Shown here: positions 1-8,342 of the stretch, one piece after another
Layout: every line of letters starts with the position of its first letter
Numbering within the stretch: the stretch's first letter is position 1
Position numbers and translations under genes: made by a program
Notes under the pieces: generated by a model
Databases searched by the model: none
Told to the model about the DNA's origin: nothing
The model's input: only the letters and a program-made list of their open reading frames with translations
Assembly: GCA_965224745.1 (NCBI GenBank)
Contig: CBDCZY010000003.1
Span: 124,001-188,000, forward strand
DNA length: 64,000 nt
Reading direction: 5' to 3'
Origin: CBDCZY01 sp965224745
GTDB lineage: Bacteria; Pseudomonadota; Gammaproteobacteria; Methylococcales; Methylomonadaceae

Positions 1-60
1 TTATTTCAACCCTCAACCCTGTTATGGACTCATACACCAAGATCGTCTACACCTTCCTAC

Positions 61-94
61 TTAGGAGCGAGGATTTAATAATATCCGCTCCTTA
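61..94. repeat. Dispersed hairpin repeat, copy 1
   Basis: TTAGGAGCG at 61-69 pairs with CGCTCCTTAA ending at 94. The loop holds the core GAGGATTTAATAAT (69-82). The same core occurs at 34547-34560 and 55776-55789, and as a one-base variant on the minus strand at 53236-53249, always outside recognised genes. This suggests a small non-autonomous repeat or a structured RNA element. No function is assigned. Confidence 0.6.
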
Positions 95-210
95 ATGACG
101 GAACACAGGTTACGAAAGTTATGTTCAGATAAATCAATATCCACCTGAACATAATCCACCAAAGAAATAAATGCCATGTCGAAGAAAAACCAACCAAAGC
201 GTTGTTTCAT
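61..210 (-). CDS. Small hypothetical ORF, 49 aa
   Basis: An ATG-initiated minus-strand frame runs from 210 down to a TAA at 61-63. The peptide starts MKQRFGWFFFDMAF and ends in RILLNPRS, and those last residues are encoded by the dispersed hairpin repeat described separately. There is no clear Shine-Dalgarno sequence and I recognise no domain. It may be a chance ORF or the end of a decayed gene that ran into the repeat. Confidence 0.25.
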   Translation of the reverse strand: MKQRFGWFFFDMAFISLVDYVQVDIDLSEHNFRNLCSVIKERILLNPRS

Positions 211-216
211 TTCAAC

Positions 217-234
217 AACCTTTAGCTAAAGGTT
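217..234. terminator. Perfect 18-bp palindrome, possible terminator
   Basis: AACCTTTAGCTAAAGGTT is a perfect palindrome lying just downstream of the small secreted-protein gene at 260-559. On the plus strand it is followed by a T-rich run (ATTTTATTCTT). That looks more like a plus-strand terminator than one serving the minus-strand gene, so its role is uncertain. Confidence 0.35.
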
Positions 235-259
235 ATTTTATTCTTCGATTTAAATTAGG

Positions 260-559
260 CTACGGAACACCAGAAACCGACTGACTCTGACAAACAGCTG
301 GCGAGGTACTATCCCTGCAAAAATCTTCTACAGCATCTTGCAACCCAAACTCTTGCAACTCGAATGTCATCGCTTCGGCATTCCATTTAAATAGTGACCA
401 ATAACTCCCAAAATTGACTGCCTCAACGTTTCTAATCAATAAAGTTTCAGCATCCACTATAACAACATCGGCTGCTTGTAGGTCAATATCAACACGCGCA
501 ATTGCTGTGGAGGAAAACAACACGACCAGAGCAACAACAATTCTTTTGAAAATATTCAT
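260..559 (-). CDS. Small secreted hypothetical protein, 99 aa
   Basis: The start is ATG at 557-559, preceded by a good GGGAGG Shine-Dalgarno sequence. Residues 1-22 form a Sec signal peptide: basic MNIFKR, then a hydrophobic stretch, then a likely cleavage after the alanine of TAIA. The mature part is about 77 residues with two cysteines near the C-terminus (FCRD and VCQS), which could form a periplasmic disulfide. I recognise no family. It lies downstream of nspC on the same strand but has its own ribosome binding site, so it may be a separate unit. Confidence 0.6.
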   Translation of the reverse strand: MNIFKRIVVALVVLFSSTAIARVDIDLQAADVVIVDAETLLIRNVEAVNFGSYWSLFKWNAEAMTFELQEFGLQDAVEDFCRDSTSPAVCQSQSVSGVP

Positions 560-596
560 GAAATACCTCCCACGTTTGTTTAAGAACTCGCAGAAC

Positions 597-1751
597 CTAG
601 GTGACCAACCACTGCTGACGATAGTCTTGATATGAATACTCTTTTAACTTTGTCAGCTTATGCTTATCATTGTAACAATATAAGTCCGGCAAGTTATAAC
701 CATTAAACCGATGCGCTTTAACCAGGCTATAGGCTCCAACATCGGCAAAAATCAAACGATCGCCTGGTTGTAAAGAGTATGACAATAAATAATCGCCAAA
801 TACGTCACCCGCTAAACAAGTACTACCTGTTAATTGATATTTGTTTTGTCCTAAGGGGTCATGTTCAATCAAGTTGGGTGGAAGCTGGTATTCAAAGACT
901 TCTGGTAGATGATTAACGGACGTATCCAATAAAGCAATCTGTTTATCATCACTTTCAAATAAATCGATAACAGTTGCCACCAGATAACCCACATTGGCTA
1001 AGACACCCTTGCCAGGCTCGATGTAAACATCGATTCCCCAATCAGAACGCAACTGTTTAATGCGTCGTATTAAATTTTGATTGTTGAAATAACTCTCAGG
1101 TAGATAACCACCTCCTAAATTCAACCAACTTAACTGTTCGAAGCAAAAACCTAACCTTTCCTCAAGAAGGTCAATCGTATGAAGCAAAGGCAAAGCCGAT
1201 AAACTGTCAAAATTGGTATGAAAATGAAGGCCCTGAATACCCGACAAATCCTGCAGAGCAATGATGTCATCTATGGCAACACCTAATTTCGACGCTTTTC
1301 GGCATGGATCGTATCTACTATCATCAATAAATGATACTTTAGGATTGATTCGAACCCCTAACGAAAGGTCAGCACCCGCTATACCAATAAGTCGCTGCTG
1401 CTGGGAAACAGAGTTAAAACTGATATGACTGCATAATCGGCTAATTTCTTCAAATTGATCAGGTCTAAGACCTGGCGTGGTTAAATGAAGAGGTTTTTTT
1501 GGCGCAACATCCGCTGCTAGTCGAGCTTCAAATAAGGAGCTGACGGAAAATCCATCGACCCAAGGTTCAGCCCACTCTAAAACACGCGACAAAGGCAACG
1601 CTTTGATAGAATATAAAATGTTACAACCAGATTGGTTTCGAAATGCTGCCAATTGTTCGAATGACTGGATCATCGAAGCCTGATCCAGAATAAATGCAGG
1701 TGTAGAAACTAGCGATGCTTTGATGTCATTTAAAACCGTCCGATCAATCAT
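597..1751 (-). CDS. nspC: Carboxynorspermidine decarboxylase
   Basis: This is a PLP-dependent, alanine-racemase-fold decarboxylase. It removes CO2 from carboxynorspermidine or carboxyspermidine to give norspermidine or spermidine in the alternative polyamine pathway. About 384 aa, near the family norm. Visible motifs are the PLP lysine in LYSIKALPL near the N-terminus, HFHTNFDS, the phosphate-binding region around EPGKGVLAN, and the late cysteine in STCLAGDVFGDY. I chose the ATG at 1749-1751, which overlaps the upstream cyclo-ligase stop by 8 nt (ATGATTGA); an in-frame ATG at 1772 is possible. The usual partner, carboxynorspermidine dehydrogenase, is not in this window. Confidence 0.88.
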   Translation of the reverse strand: MIDRTVLNDIKASLVSTPAFILDQASMIQSFEQLAAFRNQSGCNILYSIKALPLSRVLEWAEPWVDGFSVSSLFEARLAADVAPKKPLHLTTPGLRPDQFEEISRLCSHISFNSVSQQQRLIGIAGADLSLGVRINPKVSFIDDSRYDPCRKASKLGVAIDDIIALQDLSGIQGLHFHTNFDSLSALPLLHTIDLLEERLGFCFEQLSWLNLGGGYLPESYFNNQNLIRRIKQLRSDWGIDVYIEPGKGVLANVGYLVATVIDLFESDDKQIALLDTSVNHLPEVFEYQLPPNLIEHDPLGQNKYQLTGSTCLAGDVFGDYLLSYSLQPGDRLIFADVGAYSLVKAHRFNGYNLPDLYCYNDKHKLTKLKEYSYQDYRQQWLVT

Positions 1752-2349
1752 CCTTCCGATACCTTGTACCACGATAAACTTCCTGTTCGGTAACGACTAA
1801 ATCCATGAAAACATCATGTTTTTCCATAGGAATAGCCGGCAATAATTGCGCTTCAAAACAGATCGCCAACAAGCAAGCTTCTGGGTGTATCACCTCCAAT
1901 AATCTATCGTAATATCCTGCACCGTTACCCAGCCTCGCACCATCCCGTGTAAAAGCGACGCCAGGAACAACAATTAGGTCGAGTTCACTTGGATCAACAA
2001 CTTTATTCTTTTCATACCAACGCTCTTGGGGAGGTTCTTTTATTCCCCAAGTGCCTTCTATCAGCTCCGATAAGTCTTCAAAATGCCACAATCCCAAGAC
2101 CTTGCGGCCTTCCGAGTCTTTTGTGCAAAAAGGAATCACGAGCTTTTTTTGTCTATTGATAGCATCGCCAATCAAACATTCTGTACTCACTTCGGAACGA
2201 CAGTGGAGATAAAGCATTACAGTGTACGCTGACTGATATGACCCTTCGGCAACAATCCTATTACAAATAATCTTGCTTACTTGTTCCTTATTTTGCTGGG
2301 AATTTCGTATTTCATAGGCTTGACGGCGTAACTGAGCTTTGGAATTCAT
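1744..2349 (-). CDS. 5-formyltetrahydrofolate cyclo-ligase
   Basis: This enzyme converts 5-formyl-THF to 5,10-methenyl-THF with ATP, recovering a folate storage form in the cytosol. The 201-aa length fits the YgfA/MTHFS family. The C-terminal half carries the diagnostic GNGAGYYDRLL loop that binds phosphate and folate, preceded by DLIVVPGVAF. The N-terminus has the basic LRRQAYEIRN stretch typical of the family. It is translationally coupled to nspC through an 8-nt overlap. A folate-recycling enzyme near H4MPT-pathway genes is sensible in a methylotroph, though the gene is common in all bacteria. Confidence 0.88.
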   Translation of the reverse strand: MNSKAQLRRQAYEIRNSQQNKEQVSKIICNRIVAEGSYQSAYTVMLYLHCRSEVSTECLIGDAINRQKKLVIPFCTKDSEGRKVLGLWHFEDLSELIEGTWGIKEPPQERWYEKNKVVDPSELDLIVVPGVAFTRDGARLGNGAGYYDRLLEVIHPEACLLAICFEAQLLPAIPMEKHDVFMDLVVTEQEVYRGTRYRKDD

Positions 2350-2379
2350 CTACTGTCAGGTGTGCCAGCAGAGCGCACA

Positions 2380-3390
2380 TTATTCCATTGCATCAATGAT
2401 TGCGTTAGCCATCTCCAATGTCCCTGTTGTGGACTTTGGATTGAGGTCGGGAGTTACTTGGTTGGCGTCAGAAATCACTTGTTCGACCGCTTTTTTTACA
2501 CGCTCAGCCGCATCATTTTCCTGTAAATAATCAAGCATCATCACACCCGCCATGATAACAGCCGTAGGGTTAGCAATGTTTTTTCCGGCAATATCCGGCG
2601 CACTGCCATGAACCGCTTCAAAAAGAGCAGCACTAGTACCGATATTAGCTCCGGGAATAAGCCCTAGCCCACCGACCAAGCCAGCCGTTAAATCTGACAA
2701 TATATCACCGAACATGTTGGTTGTTACGACAACATCAAATTGCTCCGGATACATTACCATTTGCATGCAAGCAGCATCGACAATGCGATCTTCAAACTCA
2801 ATATCAGGATAATTTTCAGCGACTTCCCTCGCCGCATCGAGAAACATCCCGGAACTAAATTTCAGGATATTGGCTTTGTGGCACGCAGTGACTTTTTTCC
2901 GGTCATGATCACGAGCATATTGAAACGCATACTCTGCAATTCGTCTGGAACCCTCTTTCGAAATAACAGCAATACTTTCTGCATATTCTTTGTCCCGTCC
3001 AATATAGTGCTCCAACCCAACATATAGCCCTTCCGTATTTTCTCTAACAATAACGATATCAACATTTTCAAACCTGGTTTGCGCTCCTTTCCAAGTTTTA
3101 GCAGGCCTGACGTTTGCATACAAATCATATTGCTGACGTAATGCAACGTTAATGCTCCTAAACCCCTTTCCGACTGGTGTTGTTAATGGCCCCTTAAAAG
3201 CTACACGATTTTTTTCGATAGAATCTAAGGTAGACTGAGGTATGGGCGTTCCATGTTTTTCGTATGCAGCCATCCCTGCCTCAGCCTTTTCCCAATTGAT
3301 TTTAGCGCCTGACGCATCAATCACTTTCACTGCTGCTTCCATTATTGAAGGACCGATGCCATCTCCTTGAATTAAACTTACTTGATGCAT
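2380..3390 (-). CDS. NAD-type isocitrate dehydrogenase (IDH/IPMDH family)
   Basis: This is a beta-decarboxylating dehydrogenase acting on isocitrate in the TCA cycle. From the ATG at 3388-3390 the protein has 336 aa and starts MHQVSLIQGDGIGPSIMEA, the standard family N-terminus; the in-frame extension to 3468 would add an atypical leader. Motifs seen are IVRENTEGLYVG (substrate loop), TTNMFGDILSDL (metal Asp) and EAVHGSAPDIAGKNIANPTA (nucleotide loop). The short length and these motifs fit the NAD-linked, IDH3-like type rather than the longer Icd enzyme. Isopropylmalate or homoisocitrate dehydrogenase are alternatives, less likely because of the NTEGLYVG substrate loop. Confidence 0.82.
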   Translation of the reverse strand: MHQVSLIQGDGIGPSIMEAAVKVIDASGAKINWEKAEAGMAAYEKHGTPIPQSTLDSIEKNRVAFKGPLTTPVGKGFRSINVALRQQYDLYANVRPAKTWKGAQTRFENVDIVIVRENTEGLYVGLEHYIGRDKEYAESIAVISKEGSRRIAEYAFQYARDHDRKKVTACHKANILKFSSGMFLDAAREVAENYPDIEFEDRIVDAACMQMVMYPEQFDVVVTTNMFGDILSDLTAGLVGGLGLIPGANIGTSAALFEAVHGSAPDIAGKNIANPTAVIMAGVMMLDYLQENDAAERVKKAVEQVISDANQVTPDLNPKSTTGTLEMANAIIDAME

Positions 3391-3554
3391 AGTTGTTACC
3401 GCTTGTTGTAATTTATCCAGCGAATGATAATACACATAATTTAGCCAGAATAAAATGGATCCGATCACCCCAAGACCTTAGCACCTGTTAACTAAAGTAT
3501 TTTTCTTTTATACTGCGCTTATAATTTAAGTTCTATAACTTTGAGAGGCAAGCA

Positions 3555-4460
3555 GTGGAAAAACCATTTATCCTTCATGTCATAACACCCGCTAAAAACC
3601 TAAGCCCATTTGATGTCAACATGGCGCTTGACGCTGGTTGGGTCTCTGTCATTCCTTATATCAACGTAGAACCCAGTGAAATACCGGGCTTGGTACAAGA
3701 TGTCATTTTTTCAAGAAGCCAAAAAGGGCTAAGTAAAACGGCTATTTTTATAGGCGGACGTGATACCAAGCAAGCGCTAGATATGATGAATATCGCTAAA
3801 AACTCGATGGTACCCCCGTTTGAAGTTTCGGTTTTTACCGACCCAAGCGGTGCTTTTACCACTGCAGCTGCAATGGTTGCAGTTGCAGAACGTGAAAGTG
3901 TTAAACGATTTGGCGCTGAGATAAAAGGACTCAACGTACTTGCATTAGCAGGTACCGGCCCAGTAGGGCAGATAGCTGCAGTTATTGCGGCTAAAGCAGG
4001 CGCAAATGTGACCTTAGTTGGTCGCCAGCTTGAAAAATCACAACGTATCACCGACCTGTGTAATCGTGAAATCGGAAAAAACGAAATTAATATCACTGCC
4101 GGTGTCGATTCAGATAAGGCTGAGTTAATTAAGACTACTGATATCGTTTTTGCTACAGGAGCAGCTGGTATCGAAGTCTTAAGCTCAGAATTAATCGCAT
4201 CAGCCCCACAACTTAAAGTCGCTGCCGATGTTAACGCTGTGCCACCATCGGGTATTGCTGGACTTGATCCTTTCATGGATGGCGAACCCATCAAGGGTTC
4301 TTCCAATAACGCGGTAGGTATTGGAGCGTTGGCAATCGGTAATATTAAATATCAGGCTCAAAATAGGCTGCTCAAAAGGATGCTTGACACCAAACAACCG
4401 GTTTATTTGAACTTTGAAGATGCGTTTGAAGTTGCTCGTGATTTTATTAAATCAACTTAG
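3555..4460 (+). CDS. mtdB: Methylene-H4MPT dehydrogenase, paralogue 1
   Basis: This enzyme oxidises methylene-tetrahydromethanopterin to methenyl-H4MPT while reducing NAD(P), a core step of formaldehyde oxidation in methylotrophs. 301 aa, matching MtdB. Visible are the N-terminal SPFDVNMALDAG, IFIGGRD, PPFEVSVFTDPSGAFTTAA and DVNAVPPSGIAG. The Rossmann motif GTGPVG lies at 133-138, and the second beta strand ends V155-G156-R157. An Arg at this place is also found in NADP-specific MtdA and suggests a preference for NADP. The start is GTG at 3555, with GAGAGG just upstream. A close paralogue follows 130 bp downstream. Cofactor preference is inferred, not shown. Confidence 0.88.
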   Translation: MEKPFILHVITPAKNLSPFDVNMALDAGWVSVIPYINVEPSEIPGLVQDVIFSRSQKGLSKTAIFIGGRDTKQALDMMNIAKNSMVPPFEVSVFTDPSGAFTTAAAMVAVAERESVKRFGAEIKGLNVLALAGTGPVGQIAAVIAAKAGANVTLVGRQLEKSQRITDLCNREIGKNEINITAGVDSDKAELIKTTDIVFATGAAGIEVLSSELIASAPQLKVAADVNAVPPSGIAGLDPFMDGEPIKGSSNNAVGIGALAIGNIKYQAQNRLLKRMLDTKQPVYLNFEDAFEVARDFIKST

Positions 4461-4590
4461 TAACCTTTACTGAACGCATTCTTAGTACATATTGTTGATT
4501 TTTTAATATAACTAAAACAATATTTAGTACTGGCTAACCTAGATTCTTATTAGAACAATACTTTAGAAAATACAAGAGGGCCAAATTAAT

Positions 4591-5496
4591 ATGGAAAAAA
4601 GAAGTATTATTCACATGCTAGATCCTACTCCCCATAACAGCCCATTCGATATTAATATGGCGGTAGACGCTGGCTTTGATGTTATTGCACCATATATCAA
4701 CGTAAAGCTTGAAAATGTGGCCGGACTAACTCAAGACGCGATTTTCTCGCGTGGCCCAAAAGGAGTGCAACGCACCAGTATTTATATCGGCGGACGTGAT
4801 TTAAGGCTAGCGCTTGATATGCTAAATGCCGCTAAACAAGCCATGGTTCCACCTTTCGAGGTATCAGTTTTTGCTGACCCGAGTGGCGCATTTACCACGG
4901 CAGCAGGACTTGTAGCATGTGTTGAAAAAGGATTAAAAGACACTCACAATAAAACCTTAAAAAATTGTCAGTCCTATGTATTCGGAGGCACCGGCCCCGT
5001 AGGAATAGCGACCGGCATAATAGCGGCACAAGCTGGTGCTCACGTATCTCTTGTTGATCATTTATCCGCTGCTACAGCCAAAGACGTGGCCGAAGAATAT
5101 AACCGTATTTTTGACATAGAAATGCAAGGCGTATTAGGTAGCAGCTCTGAAGATAAAATTAACTTGATACGCCAGGCAGACATTATCTTTTGCACCGCAA
5201 AAGCCGGCATCCAGGTTATCGACCGAACTGTTCTAGCACAAGCAGAACAACTTAAAGTTGCTGGAGATGTCAATGCAGTGCCTCCAGCGGGAATTGAGGG
5301 AATTAAACTAAAAGATTTTGGCGAACCCTTGCTTCATGCCATTCAAGCCAATAATGCTATCGGCGTGGGTGCGCTTGCTGTAGGCGATATCAAATACAAG
5401 CTACAAAAATTATTGTTGCAATCAATGCTGGAAACGGAAAAACCAATGTATCTAGACTTTAGAGATGCTTTTCTGAAAGCAAGAGAAATAGTTTGA
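4591..5496 (+). CDS. mtdB: Methylene-H4MPT dehydrogenase, paralogue 2
   Basis: This is a second 301-aa MtdB-family protein in tandem with the previous gene, with its own Shine-Dalgarno (AGAGGG) before the ATG. It shares the SPFDINMAVDAGFD N-terminus, IYIGGRD, PPFEVSVFADPSGAFTTAA and DVNAVPPAGIEG blocks. The Rossmann GTGPVG is at the same position (133-138). The second strand ends V155-D156-H157, so an acidic residue stands where paralogue 1 has Gly-Arg. In classical Rossmann folds an Asp here favours NAD. The two copies may therefore split NADPH and NADH production. The roughly half-identical sequences point to an old duplication rather than a recent one. Confidence 0.85.
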   Translation: MEKRSIIHMLDPTPHNSPFDINMAVDAGFDVIAPYINVKLENVAGLTQDAIFSRGPKGVQRTSIYIGGRDLRLALDMLNAAKQAMVPPFEVSVFADPSGAFTTAAGLVACVEKGLKDTHNKTLKNCQSYVFGGTGPVGIATGIIAAQAGAHVSLVDHLSAATAKDVAEEYNRIFDIEMQGVLGSSSEDKINLIRQADIIFCTAKAGIQVIDRTVLAQAEQLKVAGDVNAVPPAGIEGIKLKDFGEPLLHAIQANNAIGVGALAVGDIKYKLQKLLLQSMLETEKPMYLDFRDAFLKAREIV

Positions 5497-5505
5497 CCAT
5501 TTAGT

Positions 5506-5527
5506 AGGTGAGGTGAGGTGAGGTGAG
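5506..5527. repeat. Pentanucleotide tandem repeat (AGGTG)4
   Basis: Four perfect copies of AGGTG followed by AG lie in the 37-bp space between the convergent mtdB paralogue 2 and the response regulator at 5534-6166. It is a potential slippage site. It does not enter either coding frame as read here. Confidence 0.8.
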
Positions 5528-5533
5528 CTTAGT

Positions 5534-6166
5534 TCAGTCAATCAATCCATGACTGGCCGCCAAAAGCGCCAGTCCCACATCGTTTTTTACTTCTAATTTA
5601 TCGAAAATACGATACCGGTAAGTATTGATGGTCTTATCGCTAACATTGAGTTTGTCAGCAATTTCTTTGATTTTAAGTCCTTGAATAATAAGGTCTGTAA
5701 CTTCGAGTTCTCTCTGAGAAAGGCTTCCAAAAGGCCCACCTTCCTTGTTATTGATATGGTCAAATACTAAGTGGTTGGCAACCTCAGGCGTCATATAGTT
5801 CCCTCCACTCTTTACCTCACAAATAGCTTTAAGCATCTCTTCCAAAGAAGAGTTCTTGGATAAGTAGCCTTTTACCCCCATATCGACTAATTGCCTCGGC
5901 GCAGGCCCATCAATTTTATTGGATAGTATGATAATTTTTACTTTAGGAAAACGTTGTAGCAAGCGCTTACTTCCCTCTAAGCCTCCAATTCCAGGCATAG
6001 AAATATCTAGAAGCACTACATCGGATTGTATTTTTTCATATAATCCGACCAATTCTTCCCCAGATGCCGCAAGGGCAACTACTTTTACTTGGCCTGTCGA
6101 GTCAATTAACGCCTTGATACCTTCTCGAACAAGCTCTTGATCATCAACAATTATCGCGCTTATCAC
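5534..6166 (-). CDS. LuxR/NarL-type response regulator (UvrY/GacA-like)
   Basis: 210-aa two-component regulator. The receiver domain (about 1-120) has the acidic pair VDDQ near the N-terminus, phospho-acceptor D54 in VVLLDISMPG, and the lysine in GYLSKNS. The C-terminal LuxR HTH (about 145-205) has SQRELEVTDLIIQGLKIKEI and NVSDKTINTYRYRIFDKL. Length and layout resemble UvrY/GacA, but no sensor kinase is adjacent and the target genes cannot be told from sequence. It is convergent with the mtdB pair and may or may not control it. Confidence 0.8.
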   Translation of the reverse strand: MISAIIVDDQELVREGIKALIDSTGQVKVVALAASGEELVGLYEKIQSDVVLLDISMPGIGGLEGSKRLLQRFPKVKIIILSNKIDGPAPRQLVDMGVKGYLSKNSSLEEMLKAICEVKSGGNYMTPEVANHLVFDHINNKEGGPFGSLSQRELEVTDLIIQGLKIKEIADKLNVSDKTINTYRYRIFDKLEVKNDVGLALLAASHGLID

Positions 6167-6253
6167 AAATAGAGAGAGTTAAACCACTCAAGAATAGAAA
6201 TTATTTTTTTTGGAATATCTTTAACGCTAATACCGATAATGGCATTGCTTAGA

Positions 6254-6344
6254 TGGCGGAGAAGGTGGGATTCGAACCCACGGAGGGCTACAAACCCTCA
6301 ACGGTTTTCAAGACCGCCGCTTTCGACCACTCAGCCACCTCTCC
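6254..6344 (-). tRNA. tRNA-Ser(TGA)
   Basis: The minus strand reads a complete class II tRNA of 91 nt. The 5' acceptor GGAGAGG pairs with the 3' end, the D-loop contains GGCTGAGTGG, and the anticodon loop is CTTGAAA with anticodon TGA, which reads UCA. A long variable arm follows, then a TTCGAAT T-loop and an encoded CCA at 6254-6256. The long variable arm is typical of tRNA-Ser. Confidence 0.95.
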
Positions 6345-6383
6345 TTTAAGAAACGGTATGGTATCTTAGAACCCCAAAAAATG

Positions 6384-7094
6384 CTAGCGGTTTTGTTTCC
6401 ATTTACACTGTCCTGAACTAACTTTTTCGATATGCTCAAGTGTTTTCTGGTGCCCCTTTAATTCATCTTGATCACATGCTATTACTCTGAGTTTTGAGCG
6501 TTTTTTAGTTAACTTATGAAATTTTTCAATCTGCTCTGAATGAATAACAGATTGTTCTTCCGCAAACAGCGAAAGTTGGCCACCTGTCATTAACAAAAAA
6601 ACATCGGCTAAGATTTCCGCATCAAGTAAGGCGCCATGTAGCGTTCGATGGGTATTATCTATGCCGTATCGTTTGCAAAGAGCATCTAAGCTATTTCGTT
6701 GCCCGGGATGCTTTTCCCTAGCCATAACCAGAGTATCCAGGATAGTACATACCTGTTCTATTGATATATCCTTGCGACCTGCCTTGGTTAACTCATAATT
6801 GAGAAAACCTACGTCAAATGGGGCATTGTGTATGATCAATTCTGCATCTGTAATAAACGCTAACAAATCATTTTGAATATCTTCAAACCTTGGCTTATCT
6901 GCTAAAAATTCATTGGTGATACCGTGTACTTCGATAGCACCTTGGTCTATTTCTCGGCCTGGGTTCAAATAAATGTGAAATCGATTTTCTGTTAAACGTC
7001 GGTTAATCAACTCCACGCAACCAACTTCAATAATCCTATGACCTTCTTTTGGATTTAACCCGGTTGTTTCAGTATCTAATACTATTTGCCTCAT
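6384..7094 (-). CDS. dnaQ: DNA polymerase III epsilon subunit
   Basis: Proofreading 3'-5' exonuclease of the replicative polymerase. 236 aa. The DEDDh exonuclease motifs are visible: ExoI VLDTETTGL near the N-terminus, ExoII IHNAPFDVGFLNYEL, and ExoIII with HRTLHGALLDAEILADVF. The lysine-rich C-terminal part is where epsilon binds the alpha subunit. It follows rnhA on the same strand with a 5-nt gap. The dnaQ-rnhA-methyltransferase/mltD neighbourhood matches the conserved gammaproteobacterial block. Confidence 0.92.
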   Translation of the reverse strand: MRQIVLDTETTGLNPKEGHRIIEVGCVELINRRLTENRFHIYLNPGREIDQGAIEVHGITNEFLADKPRFEDIQNDLLAFITDAELIIHNAPFDVGFLNYELTKAGRKDISIEQVCTILDTLVMAREKHPGQRNSLDALCKRYGIDNTHRTLHGALLDAEILADVFLLMTGGQLSLFAEEQSVIHSEQIEKFHKLTKKRSKLRVIACDQDELKGHQKTLEHIEKVSSGQCKWKQNR

Positions 7095-7099
7095 TTTCT

Positions 7100-7540
7100 T
7101 TAACCCAAAGTTTGCTCTAGCCCTAAATTTGCCAGCCTATCCGCTCGGTCATTATTTTTATCACCGGAATGGCCTTTCACCCAAAACCATTTGACTTGAT
7201 GTTGAGATATGTTTGCATCTAGACGAGACCATAAATCTTCGTTTTTTACGGGTTTTCCTGATGCGGTTTTCCAACCTTTTTTTTTCCAATTGACCATCCA
7301 TTCTGTAATGCCCTTAATAAGATATTGTGAGTCAGTATAAAGGTGAACATCAGACGCTTTTTTGAGTGCTTCTAGCCCAACAATCGCCGCCATAATTTCC
7401 ATACGGTTATTGGTTGTTTGCAACTCTCCCCCACACAATTCCTTTTCTTTTCCATTGCTCTGTAGCAAAACACCCCACCCGCCTGGGCCAGGGTTGCCAC
7501 GGCAAGCACCATCGGTATAAATTATTATCGGTTCAATCAT
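7100..7540 (-). CDS. rnhA: Ribonuclease HI
   Basis: Degrades the RNA strand of RNA-DNA hybrids. 146 aa, standard length. Catalytic residues are visible in order: D in IYTDGACRGNPGPGG, E in NNRMEIMAAI, D in LYTDSQYLIKGI, and the late His/Asp in KGHSGDKNNDRADRLA. The basic stretch around WKKKGWKTASGKPVKN is the handle region that binds the hybrid. Its ATG overlaps the stop of the upstream methyltransferase (ATGA), so the genes are translationally coupled. Confidence 0.95.
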   Translation of the reverse strand: MIEPIIIYTDGACRGNPGPGGWGVLLQSNGKEKELCGGELQTTNNRMEIMAAIVGLEALKKASDVHLYTDSQYLIKGITEWMVNWKKKGWKTASGKPVKNEDLWSRLDANISQHQVKWFWVKGHSGDKNNDRADRLANLGLEQTLG

Positions 7541-8250
7541 TTGTGAATTTTATTTATTGCTTTTGGATCTGCCATACACGCAACCGCCAATCTTGTTTTT
7601 CTGATCCAGTAAGATTTCAGAGGAATCAGGGTATAACGTCTTTTGATTGCTTTAATGGCGTATCCTACAGATATAACGGGACGTTTTTCAATCCTCAGTA
7701 AAGGAATTTTTGGAAAGAGTGATCGAATATGAAAATGAGCCGATACACGTGCTTTGAAGTTAAGTAAACTAAGCCAATCAAGCACCTTGGAACGTCGTAA
7801 TAGTAAGCTTCCCCAAGGAAAGCTGGTTCTCTTACCCCAAAAAAAACGCTTCTGGGCTAACAGACTCCATGGATTTAAGCCTAAGATTATGAGATGTCCT
7901 TCCGGCTTTAGAACCCTTTCAATTTCCCTTAACACTTGATGGCAATTTTCCTCGAATTCAAGTAAATGAGGCAAAATGATAAAATCTATGCTATTACAGG
8001 AAAAGGGTAATGCCTCTGCCACAGAAAATATTTTTTTAGTATCACCATTTAAATATTTATCAGTATCTACAACAAAAAAATAAGGATATGAAGAGACATC
8101 AATGTAATCGTTTTCCCAACCGAGCCCACCTATCTGAACAACTGTCTGACGGTAACCAACCACCACTTCTTTTTTTAAGTATTCAAGTTCATTTTTTTTT
8201 AATATCTGCCCTTGAGCAGAAAGATACCAGTCACAAAAATCTCTTCGCAC
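7537..8250 (-). CDS. SAM-dependent methyltransferase (YafS-like position)
   Basis: 237-aa class I methyltransferase. The SAM-binding region VVQIGGLGWENDY is somewhat degenerate. It is followed by LPFSCNSIDFIILPHLLEF and the Methyltransf_11-type VLREIERVLKPEGHLIILGLNPWS. The substrate is unknown. It sits directly upstream of rnhA and dnaQ and divergent from mltD, as yafS does in enterobacteria, so it is probably that orthologue. It is coupled to rnhA by a 4-nt overlap. Confidence 0.8.
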   Translation of the reverse strand: MRRDFCDWYLSAQGQILKKNELEYLKKEVVVGYRQTVVQIGGLGWENDYIDVSSYPYFFVVDTDKYLNGDTKKIFSVAEALPFSCNSIDFIILPHLLEFEENCHQVLREIERVLKPEGHLIILGLNPWSLLAQKRFFWGKRTSFPWGSLLLRRSKVLDWLSLLNFKARVSAHFHIRSLFPKIPLLRIEKRPVISVGYAIKAIKRRYTLIPLKSYWIRKTRLAVACMADPKAINKIHK

Positions 8251-8342
8251 GCTAAATAACTTGGTTAAACAAACTGGTTACAGAAAGTTTCTTCATCCAG
8301 ACTATAATTTTAGCAGGACATAATATCAATGGTAAAACTTGG

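Noticed and set aside
3656..4306. A 216-codon minus-strand frame inside mtdB paralogue 1
   Set aside because: It is wholly antisense to a clear gene, has low-complexity composition (Ala, Ser, Pro, Thr) and matches no family.
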